Assembly (NCBI GenBank): GCA_947579665.1
Contig: OX388349.1
Coordinates: 77,070,841 to 77,134,840, forward strand
Reading direction: 5' to 3'
DNA from: Sympetrum striolatum
Lineage: Eukaryota; Arthropoda; Insecta; Odonata; Libellulidae
Length of the DNA stretch: 64,000 nucleotides
Under the pieces are notes generated by a model that did not search any database, was not told the DNA's origin, and worked only from the letters and a program-made list of their open reading frames with translations. The position numbers were made by a program, and so were the translations under genes. This document shows, one piece after another, positions 24,901 through 37,400 of the stretch; the stretch's first letter is position 1, and each line of letters starts with the position of its first letter.

Positions 24901-27160
24901 GACTCGGATGAATTGGCTCCAGGGAGAAGGCCAATGGAAACGTCAAACGTGAACTAACATGATACCATACTTTTTTCATCGCCTCTTTGCAATTCAGGCC
25001 TTATCGTTTTGTAAGTCTTTCGCCTCAGATAACGCCGTAACATTGTCCCTGTTAGTACGCCCGGGGCGAGATTCACTTAGTTTTACGATGCAAAATTAGG
25101 TACCGTGTTCCCCGTTTGGTAGATATACTTGCTGCTTTTACGATTCTATTGCTCGTCATTTTGCAGTCTTCTCTAAATATTTTTCAATTTTAATTATCTG
25201 TGTTTTGTCCTTATGAATAATGAAAATCGACGAAATTATAAACAGCAAGATCGACGAATCTTAACACGCATACCTCGTGCGTTTAATGTATTACCAAATC
25301 TCTTATCATAATCTTGTGAATAGTATTTAGGAAAACACGGGTACATTTCAATTTTTAGCAATAAAATTAATAGATGTATTGAATGAAAAGCCTTTCATAT
25401 TCTCACCTTCAATTTTCTTAGGGTAGAAATTGCCCTCTTACGGGTGAGTTAATATCGGGTAACCAATTCTCTTAGGTATCAAAGACACGGGTTATCTATT
25501 GAAACAAGTTTCTGCAAAATTTTCCAATATGTTATCGAAATTCCCGCAATTTTAAATTGAAAGTCGAATCCAGGGGCCATAAAAATACATTTTATTGTAT
25601 TTTTCTTCCTTTGGTACCTTTATTGCTTTCGTGAACTAATATTTTTGTTTTAATTCCGTTTTTAGGAATATATACCACAAACGATAAAAAAAATCTTACT
25701 GAAATTTCTAACAGCAGGATTACACAATCTTTTTGAGTCGAACCAACAATATATTCTGTGATGGTAACAATACAGTTTAATGGTCAATTGCGCCCTTCTA
25801 CGAACTATTTCACAGTTCTCTTTCATCAAGAGGTGCTATAATTTCACCTTTTGTTTCTTCCAGTTTTTTTAGTTTCGAAGTTGGAGAAAAATATATACAC
25901 GTGTGTAATTATGACGGTGATCTTCCCACTAAAAATGAGGGAACTATTTACATTAAGCTTATGATAAAAATTACAAAAATGATCAACTCCTGCTTACAAG
26001 ACTTCCTCCAAACATTAATTTATAAAGGGCCTATATTTCGCATTGGATGTTCAAATAATTGAGTTGAACAATTGTTAACTTCCAATAACTTTTCACGTTC
26101 CAACACGTATTTGATTGTCAAAAGAATTCGTTCGAAGCTAAAAGTAAAGATCTTAGCTATACTGTTAAAATGAAATTCTATCTGCTTGCTAAATTTCTTC
26201 TTTTTCAATATGACCAATACTATTTGCAACTTTTTCTGTTTTTTCACTGAATACTTTTAAATATAGCTTCTCAAACTCTCATTTTCCGAAAAAATCCGTG
26301 AACATTCAAATCGCTGGAGACAAAACTTGGTTGCCACATTACACAGAATTAAAAAAAAAGACTGCACTAATCCGTCATCCTTTCTCGAGTTTATTTATTA
26401 GTGACTGAATCCGAAACATCAATTACGTTCGCCTCGATAATTAACTTAAACATAAAGAATTATTTGTTACATTTAGACATAAGTCGTGATTCGATGATCA
26501 AGTCTAGCTCAAAACGTTCAGACGTTGCAAGGATAAGATAGAAAATTCTTTCAGTCGTCATATGAAGTAAATGTAGCCGAAATATGTTATCATTTACATA
26601 TTTTAATGCATTGAAGCAGTTGAATCTTACTGCCTGAAAAACGGGATATCACGCGGAATCATAAGGACAATAATTGTAGGTTTCAAAATAGTAATTTTTT
26701 TCCGGGTCGTAGAATTATAAAGCAATTTATCTCACAACTATATATCATACAGTTTCTGAAGTAGGAAGGACAAAGAGACGGACACATATACATCTATCTC
26801 TTATATATAAAACGTTGTACCCTCTAACATAGGCCTCTCCTAACTTTCTAACTACTGCAATTTGTTGTCCTGATATGAGGTCGAGGCCCAACCGAGGATT
26901 GCTATCTCGGAATGATCATAAAGAAAAGGTAGGAATCGAATTTTTGTGCTCAAAATGGAAATATTGCAAAAAATATATCAATTGTAAAGATATCCTTCGA
27001 CTGTAAGTTTCTAGAAAAGGCAAATTGCTATATAATATAGAAGTGACCTTCTAAATTCAGGTCTGCAAAGAATTTCAGTTTTATAAAATATCTAAGCCGT
27101 TTAATTTGAAGACAAAAACCAGAAAGATGTCTTTGATGATTATCCTTGCTTCAACGCTAG
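24901..27160. other. AT-rich DNA, no gene seen
   Basis: No gene or element termini recognised. Segments near 25500-25620 and 26320-26345 share words with the 4-kb units (for example AATTCCCGCAATTTTAAATTG and ACAAAACTTGGTTGC) and may be very old relatives of them. Confidence 0.4.
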
Positions 27161-27169
27161 GTCAGGGCA

Positions 27170-27660
27170 AATATGCTCCCTTTTAAAATGCACTGCGACG
27201 ATTTTTAATATATTTTTTGAACCCATTCGCGATAAGATGGAAAGTTGATACTCAGCATATAGATAGAGATCACAAATGCATTTTATGTATGCTGTTTAAC
27301 TTTTCGATATGGTCCTTGGTTCGATCCCAGTTAGTTATTTACATTCATCAATGCATTTCTAAAGGGGAAAACGGAATTCTATTTTAGGTCCTTCCAGGTA
27401 CAATATGGACTTCAAACTTTGCATTAAATAAGATCAAGTCCAAAAATACTATAATGTGCATTTACATCTGCAAATAAGTCCTGGGTTTGACAACAGGCGT
27501 CTCTAAAATCAGTAACCGATACGACTTTTAAGATTTTTTTAGTACCCTTTCCCGATAACATAGAAACTGAAAACTTGGCATGCGAATAAAGATCATAAAT
27601 ACATTTCATATACTGTGTTTTAGGTTTCCCTGATCGTCCTTGGTTCGATCCCAGGGAGTC
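27170..27660 (+). repeat. Diverged tandem pair with tRNA-like B boxes
   Basis: Two diverged copies about 329 bp apart. Each has a GATAA(G/C)AT(G)GAAA start, an A/T-rich middle with AGATCA(C/T)AAAT, and ends in CCTTGGTTCGATCCCAG (27307-27323 and 27636-27652). GGTTCGATCCC is a canonical Pol III B box, but I find only weak A-box candidates upstream. Possible SINE-related repeat. Confidence 0.4.
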
Positions 27661-27871
27661 ACTTACTTACTTACTAGCCATCTTGCCCAGGGCCGGAATG
27701 CCCAGATATCTCTTGCTAAGCAGATTTGCCTTAAACGCGGCTGTAACTATACAGATGCATTTACAGTAGAATGGTTGCATTTTTTGACCCTTCTTCTCGT
27801 AACTTATTATGACAAAAACACTTTCTTTTTTGAAGTGGTGAACTAAAAATCATTTTTATCCGAATTTAAAG

Positions 27872-27978
27872 AATTATAATAATAATATAATACATATAAT
27901 ATAATATAATATAATATAATATGATATGATATGATATGATATGATATGATATGATATGATATGATAATATATATATCA
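27872..27978. repeat. Pentanucleotide microsatellite (ATAAT)n to (ATGAT)n
   Basis: ATAAT units pass into about nine ATGAT units, then an AT run. The switch of one base in the unit suggests expansion of a variant. Confidence 0.95.
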
Positions 27979-30205
27979 TAGACTTTAATAATCTATATCC
28001 CATTAAAAAATATCACTTTTCCTAACACTACTTTTTTTACTACATCTTTCCTTTCGTGATTAATTGCCGATAAGTCAACCGACAACTAAATGCTGAGCAT
28101 ATCACATCATTGATAGCTCCACAAAGAACGTTTAGAATTTTCTTTATAATTCTGTAAAACATCGTAACAATGTTAAAATCTATACAAGGATATTGAATTA
28201 GTTGGCAACTTTAACAGAATCCATGGAAAAATCAGAAAGATAGTTAGCATTAAACGAGATCGTTGTTTACGGATAGTTGTTGGTCAGCACGTAGTTGCAG
28301 AATTATTTCAAACGGAGGATATTTCCAACTGAAAATAGGCCACGTCCTCAATCATGGCGGAAAAATGGTGCCATTCGATAATTGAAGTTTCGGTGACAAT
28401 TTTCGAAGCAGAAGAAATGTTGGTGAGGCGTGGGAGACGACGCTCATGACGGATTGAGGAGTATTTGTAGTTGCAGATGTTGAGGGGGAGAGATTGGGGA
28501 GGAAGTCGGAGGAACCTAAAGGGAATGATCCGATTACCCAGACGTAGATTTTGAAGAGCTTTTTGACTCGAAGGGGTGATACTTTTGGTTGAAACTGTTT
28601 CGTTTTTTGCTCAACGCAGGAAAACTTCCTATCCACATTAGTGAGTATTGGGTCTTACTATTGGTAATCTCTACAACTGCTTAACTGCATCTTTCTGGGC
28701 CGTCTTAGCTGGAAAATATTTGAATAGTTAGGTATCAGGATAGTTATGTAAATATTCCGGTCTTGCAAAATGAAGAATAATATTCTTTTTAACGTTTCTT
28801 TGGAAGCCTATACATGTTCTCTTAAATAATGATGAATATATTCTCATTACTATAAATTTTGTACTTGTCAGACCGATCTAGTTTTTAACTTGAACTGATT
28901 GATACACTCTGGTCTCTGAGATATATTTTTACAATTTTTGACTTAAACGTATCCCAACTTGTTGGATGTTGCCGTAAGATTCAACTTAAAAATTCTGGAT
29001 GCAACAATTTGTGTTTTTCTATACTTTTAAATATCGTGTTTTCATGAAGCATAGCGAAGGAAACATAGATCATAAGTAATGGAAATCTTGGAATACGAAC
29101 TATATGTTGATATGTTTAACCTGAGTTTAACCTACTTATCCACGTTCTTAAATGTACTGTATTACACCCTTAACTTTCGACTTTGTCGCGCAAGGAACCA
29201 CATCTATTGAAAACACTACTTGTAATCCAGTCTATCGTCACATCATATCAATAATTCGATAGCGAATACAGTGGTTTTTAAATGTAAACACTCCATTTAA
29301 TTCGTTCTTAAAGGATTTTAGGGTAATATAAAAAATTCTTATTTGCATCATTATTGTATTTACGTTACCCTCTAAGCATTGTATTACAAAATAATCATAT
29401 TTTGTAGAAATAGTTTGATATTCGCACGATAATGCACGCTTTTGCGTACTTTGACAGCTACTTTATTTTGTTCGCTGAAGATAATCTCACTGAATATTTT
29501 CGAATTTCCGTCTTCAAACTTTCCTCTACAAAGAAATTAATCTATTTTTCGTTCCAAAGAGTTTAAAAATTCCATCATCGTATATTTTTTCCTCCACCAG
29601 CGCGGATTTTCATTCGCCACTTTTGTTCCTTTTGAAATCGCGATTCTTTCTATTCTCAAGTCAGGAAAGGTCATGCTTCTCCTCTCCCCGACCTCAGCGT
29701 GGGCGGTTGTGACCTTTGGAAAGTGCGACCCGCCTATGGGCGGAGCTGGCGACCTCTTTTAGTCGAGAGAGTAATTATTTCGTGGCATTGATAGCGATTT
29801 GAATGAACCGCTGCAATGCTGTCCCTGATTCCGACGAGTTATTAAAGAGATTATTTTTTAAGTCGGCAGAATTCATTATTTGAGCCAGTGTCGAAGTTAA
29901 ACAAATATGCTGAACAGCGAATAAGCTGGGTAAACATATGACGGAAGTTCTTTCGAAAACCTAATTGGATTCACAGTAATGCTCAATGCAATCAAAATAA
30001 CCGAATGTTGCGATATCCGTAGATGTTTGCATGTTTCGATCGGATTTTAAGTTTGATTCCTTATTGATTATTTCAAAAAAGTTATTCGTTTCATTTTAAT
30101 GCAAATTGTGATAGTTTTATTATCATCCTGAGTTGAAAATCCATATAATGGTTTGTGGCAGCACCACGAACTTAGAAAGTATAGGACTGGAAACTGCTGA
30201 AATTG
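27979..30205. other. AT-rich DNA with two GC-richer islands
   Basis: No gene supported. About 28340-28640 has a minus-strand frame of 94 codons (28352-28636, Ser/Pro-rich, no known domain). About 29680-29770 is GC-rich with GTGGGCGG and GGGCGGAG words and TGACCTTTGG, the look of a small regulatory segment. The rest is AT-rich. Confidence 0.35.
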
Positions 30206-30206
30206 T

Positions 30207-30455
30207 TTAGCTCCCTTAATGTCCGCATCCGCGGGATGGCAGCACTGAAGTTCGCCCTTTGAAACCATAATCTTATGTGGAGTAAACGGTGAAAAAGCAC
30301 GATTATGATAAATATGTAATAAAGAGTAATATGTACCAAAGATGGAATTTAGAGTTATTGATTTATCCATGAATAGGTACTCTTGAATTGAATACAAAAC
30401 ATTTGAATAAGACGGACAAATTAGCAAATCCGAAGAATAGGTGCTTGCCTTATGT
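30207..30455 (-). repeat. Left arm of a 245-bp inverted repeat flanking a pogo fossil
   Basis: On the minus strand this arm reads like 31588-31828 on the plus strand: CTTATTCTTCGGATTT, ATGGATAAATC, ATTCCATCTTTGG, ATGGTTTCAAAGGGCGA and GACATTAAGGG occur in the same order. In both arms the same frame stays open across a ...MDKSLTLNSIFG... / MVSKGELQCCH stretch. That could be chance or a shared coding ancestry. Confidence 0.75.
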
Positions 30456-30524
30456 GCAAAACACAGGTAACTCTGTCGCCGTAAAAAAGTTATTCGTAAA
30501 TCACTGAAATGCGATGAACCATAC

Positions 30525-30929
30525 CGTAGAATGGGGTGACTTTAGCCGTTTTATACATTTTTTTAAATATTTATGCATTCAATTGCATTCTCTATGTTCA
30601 GAAAATTTAAATTACATGAAGGTAATTCATATTCATGCAAATAGTATCTAAAAATTTTTCTTAAGCAACGGAATTTGTTTAAAAAATAAATAATAGCTTT
30701 CTTAGACACCCTAACCGATGGGGCGACTTCGGCCACTAAATATGTATCCTAAATATCACCTATAAAATTAACTATATGGCTAATATTACGACCATTAATA
30801 TAATTTAAAATCTTTCAATTATTATTTTATTTAATCTTTGTTTAATAGGTACTGAGATAAGAAGTTATTGACTCATAATAACGTTTTTCCACTTTATTTA
30901 TAAATTTTCAAAAGAAAAATAAATTTTTA
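30525..30929. other. AT-rich remainder of the pogo-fossil insert
   Basis: Two related phrases, GAATGGGGTGACTTTAGCC (near 30530) and CGATGGGGCGACTTCGGCC (near 30716), lie about 185 bp apart. They may be repeats in the 3' part of the decayed element. No frame survives. Confidence 0.35.
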
Positions 30930-31310
30930 ATTTTTAATTTTTTCCTCCAAAAACAAAAATAATGGAAAATTCTTGTAGAAAACTTCTACTCACTGTCACT
31001 CGAACCCTTTTAAATTTGTTTTCAAGCCTTAGAGTCAGTGTTTTGTTTCTACTAATGAATCTCCGAACCCAAACAATTTCTGGAATTTTTGTCAAAGCAC
31101 TGAACATTTACTTTTTACTGTTCAAATACGTTTGTACTAAAATTTGGATATCACGAATACTCATAATAAATTTAACAGCACTTCCACTAATTCTATCCCT
31201 TTTTCACGAAGAAGCACTGTTTGGCCTCCAATTGTCTTCAAATGTTTCCCATCTTGCTGAGTGTTACTGAGAGAAGTTAGCAGACTGAGGTTTCGTAGAC
31301 TTGTCTCGAG
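30930..31310 (-). pseudogene. Fossil pogo/Tigger-type transposase N-terminal region (psq and CENP-B HTH)
   Basis: Read on the minus strand with frame changes, the segment gives GKHLKTIGGQTVL, then a KGIELVEVLL-like helix, then IPEIVWVRRFISRNKTLTLR and FKRVRVTVSRS. This order (end of a Pipsqueak-type helix-turn-helix, Gly-Gly linker, then the CENP-B-type HTH with a WVRRFISRNKTLTLR-like core) is the DNA-binding half of pogo/Tigger/jerky-type transposases of the Tc1/mariner superfamily. The frame is broken by stops and shifts, and no DDE catalytic half can be seen toward lower coordinates, where the sequence becomes AT-rich. The plus-strand frame at 30962-31270 is the antisense of this fossil. 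Confidence 0.65.
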
Positions 31311-31587
31311 AATGCACGATTTTCAATTTAGTTCCCAATGACAATTGTACTGTCAATGTTGCAAGGAGCAAGACGGATTTGCTGGCGATATGTCAAGACA
31401 ATCAAAATTCTAAAGGGCAGGAAAAATAGCTACTTTGTGAAATTTTAGATAATGTACTACAAATTTAAAATTTGTGGAGCAGTGCACGCGTGACCAAAGG
31501 TCACCCCTTTCACGGTAACGTTGATGTAAGTTGGAAAGTGCGACCACGTTGCGTGAGTTGGAGATCTTCGTGGTGTGCCCTGAAGGC

Positions 31588-31828
31588 AACCGGCACTTAT
31601 TCTTCGGATTTTCTAATTTGCCCATTTTATTCAATTGTTTTAAGTACTCATTAATGGATAAATCACTAACTCTGAATTCCATCTTTGGTTTATACTACTC
31701 CCACAAAGAAAAAGAGGGAAAAAGTATCATAATCGTGCTGTTTTTTCCATTTACTCTATATGAGATTATGGTTTCAAAGGGCGAGCTTCAGTGCTGCCAT
31801 CTCGTGGCTGCGGACATTAAGGGCGTCA
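31588..31828 (+). repeat. Right arm of the 245-bp inverted repeat
   Basis: Inverted partner of 30207-30455. It contains AGTGCTGCCATCTCGTGG and GGACATTAAGGG at its outer end. Outside it is a GC-richer segment (31829-31880) with no partner in the left flank. Confidence 0.75.
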
Positions 31829-32320
31829 GCCGATTGTATAGTCGGCATAGGGGAGCTTCGGGGCGTGGGCAGCACCCATAGCTCTAAAAACAACCTCTAC
31901 AATACTTATCTACTCAATTGTCATTTTCTCGTCTTACATGGCCTCACAACACCATTGTCTATAGTTCTTTGCAGCCGTTTCAAAGGATGTTTCACCTAAG
32001 TAAGGACATTCCAGGTATTGTTCATTACTAACTTTTGAAATCAAAGCATTATTTAAATTCATAAGTTATTGTTTTATCTGATAGTATGATTTATTCACTT
32101 GGACTATTCTACCTCCATCTTGCTATTGGTGATTAACCTTACGACATATATTAAGAGCAGAGTTCTTCTACCAGTCCAAGTGCGTTGATTCCCCATTTTG
32201 CCTAAATATTTTCCAACCTCTTCCAGCTACTGGTAAACAATTTTGTTTTATTGTCAATTATTTATAGCTTGTATTTGCTCATACTATTCCCCATTGAAAG
32301 TTGAGATCTTGTGTTAATCT
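31829..32320. other. Unannotated spacer
   Basis: AT-rich apart from GGGGAGCTTCGGGGCGTGGG near 31850. No gene recognised. Confidence 0.4.
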
Positions 32321-32324
32321 TTAA

Positions 32325-34484
32325 CCCTTAACCAGTGGCGTGCAATTTTTGTCACACTACCAGTGACGTGCGGTCTGGGAGACCGCAATTTTTTAAATAT
32401 TTAAAGTTACTAAATGACACATTTAATAATGTTTAAAAGCCTTAATAAACTAATCAGTTATTAAATAATTTGAATTCAAATTTAATTTTATGTTAATATG
32501 AACAAAATTACAATTATCAATCATTTTACGAAGATAGTCAAAAATTCGAATGAAAAAAACATATCCTAGCAAAATAATGTCGCATATTAAAAATCAGGTG
32601 CCTATTTTTGTAGCAAAGCCTTTAATGTATTTTTGGGATGATAATTGATAAAATTTTCTTGAAAAATATTTCATTTATTTTGTTTTTCATGGATTCTGCA
32701 AACGTTCGATATTACATTTTTCGTGAAAAATGTCCTACCCCTCCATAGAAGCACAGCTCTTGCAAATTTTTTTTGTGCATTATAAAAAAACTGGTTGTCT
32801 ACATTTGGACCAACAGAAGGAGGTTTTTCGTTTTTTTCATGGAGGGCAAAGTCGGCAAGTCTTCCGCTTCTCTTGTTTATCTTCGAAATTTTGAGGTTTT
32901 TCAACTGTTAGGTTCAGAATTCGGCCTATATTGGCTCTTAATAGTGTGGGAATCTTGCTGTTTGACATTATCCTCTTTAATTGTGGCCTTACTAACTCCG
33001 CTGCAATGCATTTAATAAAATCGTACCTATTCAGATACTTCTTGTCTTTTAGAGACTGCTGGAACACAAAAGAATTCACCAATGAAATGTCTAAAGTCCT
33101 AAGAAACACTGCCATTGGCCATCTCCTTGTTCTTCGACTAGATGAGTAGCTGCTGCACATTTTATGTAGTGTATCTACTCCACCCTTGGTTGAATTATAG
33201 AAAGCTATAATTTCAGGTTTCATTGTCACGTCATCAGTGCTCTCTGTGGTGCATTGACGACACCAACCAAAGAGTCCTGTTTCTCTTTGGCACATGAGGA
33301 ACTAGAGACATGTTGCCGTATATCCATACAACGAGGACCCTTTTGTGCCTTCTTTTGAAGGCCAGAAATAATTGGATATTTCCCTTTAATTTTTTCCAGG
33401 GTCTAGAGGTATAACAGTTTGCTTCAAACCTGGTTTTTCCGCGACAATGTTATGCAGACGAGTGTAAACGTTTCTCTTTGGCTCTTTAGAACTCTTATTT
33501 TCCCAGGCAATTGGTTTTCCTGCCGCCATATTTGCAAATTATTTTACAACAAAGATATATTTTAGAAAGAAACGAACTTACTGAAAAAATATAACTCACA
33601 TGATTCGTCTTTCAAAAGATCCGTGTATGCGATCCGTGTAGCAAGATGATTACTTGGCAACGAATAGAGCGAAACTAAAGAAAGCAGTTTGGGGAAAATC
33701 CGAGAAATACGTTTTCTTTCACATCTGGTCATGTACTGCTCGAACATTCGCCTCGGGTTTTCCCCAGGATCACTCCACCCTTTCTATTGGGGGTCCATAT
33801 TCCGCTGACAATATGCTTCACTAAAGGTCATTCATCCCAGGCTAGGCACAAATAAGTAGTGGCAACAAAGAGACATTCTCGCAGGATTTGGTTATTCTGA
33901 GTTTGCCGCCACTTCGGTCGCATCCGTAGTAAGTGACATTCTAGTGTCAGAATCACAGCGAAATATAAAGACGAAAAATTCGGTTCCATACACATAAGGT
34001 GTTTTAATGCAAGTATGATTTAATATTTTTCTAAAAAGATTTTTATTGTTGGAGTTGATATTATAAAATAACCAAAACAATCAGTATTCTTTAGGACAAC
34101 CTCAACATTAGCCTACTATCATAAAATCCATATATTTTGCCTAATTTATGCTTTTCAAATAGTATTAACAAAGAAATGTGAAAATAATAAACAAATGTAA
34201 TAAATAGAGTTAAATTTTGTAAGCCACCGTAATAATATTCATCCATATTACGAATTGAGTTTTCCCGAATTAGTGACGTGCGGTCTCTCAGACCGCGCAT
34301 GAAATTAAATCGCAACTTAATAGAAATACAAGTAAGATAAATGAAATTCGAAGACTTCTATATACTACGTAAAGGTATCTAAGAAGGTACCATAAATAAC
34401 AGATTTGTTAAAAATCAAATAATTTTTTTATTTACAATAAAAAAATCGCTGCGGTCTCTCAGACCGCACGTCACTGGTTAAGGG
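32325..34484. mobile_element. piggyBac element, about 2.16 kb, TTAA-flanked
   Basis: The ends CCCTTAACCAGTGGCGTGC and GCACGTCACTGGTTAAGGG are inverted repeats starting CCC and ending GGG, each bordered by TTAA (32321-32324 and 34485-34488), the duplication specific to piggyBac. Subterminal hairpins GCGGTCT-ggg/ctc-AGACCGC occur at 32370-32386, 34280-34296 and 34451-34467, preceded by GTGACGT words. Inside lies a broken minus-strand transposase. The element is therefore non-autonomous, with mobilisable-looking ends. Confidence 0.9.
32740..33535 (-). pseudogene. Degenerate, internally deleted piggyBac transposase
   Basis: The longest open part (33295 to 32837, 152 codons) carries the hallmark segment KPEIIAFYNSTKGGVDTL followed by SYSSSRRTRRWPMAVFLRT and DISLVNSFV. 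The Asp in GGVD corresponds to the last catalytic acid of the DDD triad in the family. It ends in CRLCPP at a stop. Beyond the stop the same frame shows spaced cysteines (SKCRQPV, KKICKSC), the remains of the C-terminal cysteine-rich DNA-binding domain, with at least two further stops. Upstream, VPKRNRTLWLVSSMHH reads in a shifted frame and NIVAEKPGLK near 33460 recalls the N-terminal part of the catalytic region. The block holding the first two catalytic Asp residues is absent. No function is expected. Confidence 0.85.
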
Positions 34485-34488
34485 TTAA

Positions 34489-37400
34489 GCATCGTTATGT
34501 ACTCTGAAAATATCAAAAACTGAAACTCCTTGTGCGCAAACTCATCCTTATGGATTCAACATTGCCTTTCTGTTATATATGTCGAATATCATAAGATAAT
34601 CTGGCGATAAGAAGGACGCGAGTCTCACTCACTTTATCATATCAGCATCAGCGTCTCCTCATTTTATCAAACAGTTTGCTCTAAATAAAGAGAAATAATA
34701 AGTTCACTGTCGCGACAACATACTCTTTTTTTTCTCTTTGAGGACTCGTAGAATTCAGCTCCAATCGACAATTCTCTCTATATCCACAAAAGGTGAAATA
34801 TCTATTTGTTCTTTTTACATTCTCTTCTTTAAATTTAACTCTATGCAAGAGCAGCTACCCTATTTCCGAAGTCCTGATGTTCTACTTCTGAAATTTTGTG
34901 AAAATGTTTGATCCTTCGAAGTTAAATTAGGAAATGAATAATGTTGATCTTTGAAGATTATGAAGGGAGAAGCTTCATTGCTGTAATATACAATAATTAT
35001 GTAAACAAGTTTATCTAATTCTGAATAATATACATTGGTTTCTTATATTCGATATAACCTCTGAATACATGAGCCTCAAAAATGTATTGTCTCTTATAAA
35101 TTGCTCTATAGCTAGACATTGAGCTAAATTCTCGTATATTTCACAAAATTACCTGATTTGTTGAGATCTACACTTTTAAATTATGATGAATACGGAGAAT
35201 GAAAATCAAATGAAAGTGATACGAAGATCCATAAAATGCTATTTTTGGTCAACCTATTTGAGGAAGGACTTGAGACAGCAGTTTTGAGCTTGATAAGGAA
35301 TTTAGGAGCGATAAATCACGGGGACACTCAATCTCCTTTAAAAGATGACTGATCGCAAAAACGGGAACAGTTTTGAATTGTGAGGGCAGATCAGTCACGC
35401 AAGATAAGCTGCACAGAATTCACGAAATCCTTCTCGGTTATTTTGGTTATTCTCGATAACTGCAAGTACTTCAGTTGCATCAAGCTGTAATGCACATATC
35501 AAATTATTTCATGAAAAAGCATAATGAAAAGAAAATGTCTCAGCAACGAATGTCTTCTAGATTGAAAACAGGAATAAAAATGGAATTGATTTAATCGTTT
35601 GAGTCTCAAGTGCCATAAGTCTAACGAGGTCTGAGATAAGAATTGGAAATACTAGAGAGTTTTGGGTTTCGTAGATATGCCTTTATACCTGTTGAGGCAA
35701 AATCTCCGCCTTTGCCTTTATCGGCGATAGGTAGATATACACAGTGTATCATAAAACTATATTATTCCGCAATAAATATCATTGCAATTCTCTTATTTTT
35801 CATTAAAATAAGGCATTACAACAAACATGGAAGGAGAATGAACAATATAATAAATGTATGTTTAACACATAAAATAAAATTTCATATATACTATTACTTT
35901 ATTCCACATATTTATAAAAATCAAACGACTGGTTTTGACGCTAAAATGTCAAGATGAATTTTTGGAATAAAGTAATATTTATCTATAATTATGATAATCA
36001 GCTTTAAGAGTAATCATTCTTAGAGTATCTTGATTCTAATAGTGATTGATAATTTCAATTAATTTGGAGCAGTGGGCTTTTATGGATAGTAGACCATAAT
36101 AAAAACGCTTCAGAAAGACTTAAAAGGCACTCTGTCATAATTTTGCCAGAATAAAGACGCTCGCCTAAACGTATTCACCGTGTAAAAATACGCCAAAGAG
36201 GCAGATAATTAAGTACAGATGAAAGGGGAAATAGTTTTGAATTTTAGACAAACGTACTTCCCTACAAAATAAATCGGATCTCTATAATAGAATAAACAAA
36301 AAGGAGGTTTAGAAGATACAACCATGAAGAAAACAGAACTTTATACTAGGCTGTGGGAAGCTACAGTCTTTACTTAACGTAATTGAAAACGAACTCAATT
36401 AAGTCAAGCATAGATGCGAAAGAGATATTTTTGGAATATTGAAAACGAGCAAAATTTATGCATTTCCTTTCGTAATGTATAAATTACGTCATCAATCACG
36501 TGAGGGCATAAATTTACAGCTGAAAGCAATAAAGTGGTGAATCTCAATTTTCGCCTTAAAGAAATGCCTCTTCCTGAATCACGACGTCGTGCCCAAGTGA
36601 ACGAAGATGAATCACTTTTCTAAATCTTTGGCAGTTCTGGATAAAATACTCCACGGTGCAACTCAAGTGTGATAATGGAATGCGGTTATTGAGTTACACT
36701 GACATGAGTAATAAGCAGTATTTCAAATGAGAGGATTTCTCATTTCACACATCAATGCAAATTCAGTCAGATTTAATTTAATTTTTTCTTCAATTGCAAC
36801 AATTGCAAATCTTGACTTTATCGAATATTTAATTTTACAGGATAAACTTCTGATAAATAAATACATCTGGGCATCACTGCTTGACAGCCAGAGTACTCAC
36901 ACATAAAAACACAAGCACAATTTGCCATTGGAACTTTGCCCGCCATTTATTCTGTTGACGATGAACTACCAAACTGATTCTCTTGGAAAATAATTTCTTT
37001 TAGACAGCTCAAAAAAACCCCTTCGCAATATATCATAATTCTTTTTGGAGCATTGACGTTTCATAATATGTTTATGATGTATGTATGTCAACTCATTTCA
37101 GAAATACATAATTGTAATAAATCCCAAATACAGCAAACTCTCAATTGAATTACATTAAAACTGATGTTGTTTAAATCTCCATTTAATTAAATCACTTTCG
37201 AGTAACGTCACTTTCGTGATTTTATCTTTTAAGGGAATGAGGTACTCTTAACCTTTACTCCTGAGCAGTGAACGCGTAAATAAACGGAGTTTAAATTAAT
37301 CATCATAGTCAGAATTTGAATAAATGTTTCCTTTCCTCATTCCGCCGCACATTCCAGAGGTATTAAATTCTTCAGTAAAAATTTTTAAGTTCTCCTAAAA

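Noticed and set aside
30962..31270. Plus-strand 102-codon frame
   Set aside because: It is the antisense of the pogo transposase fossil.
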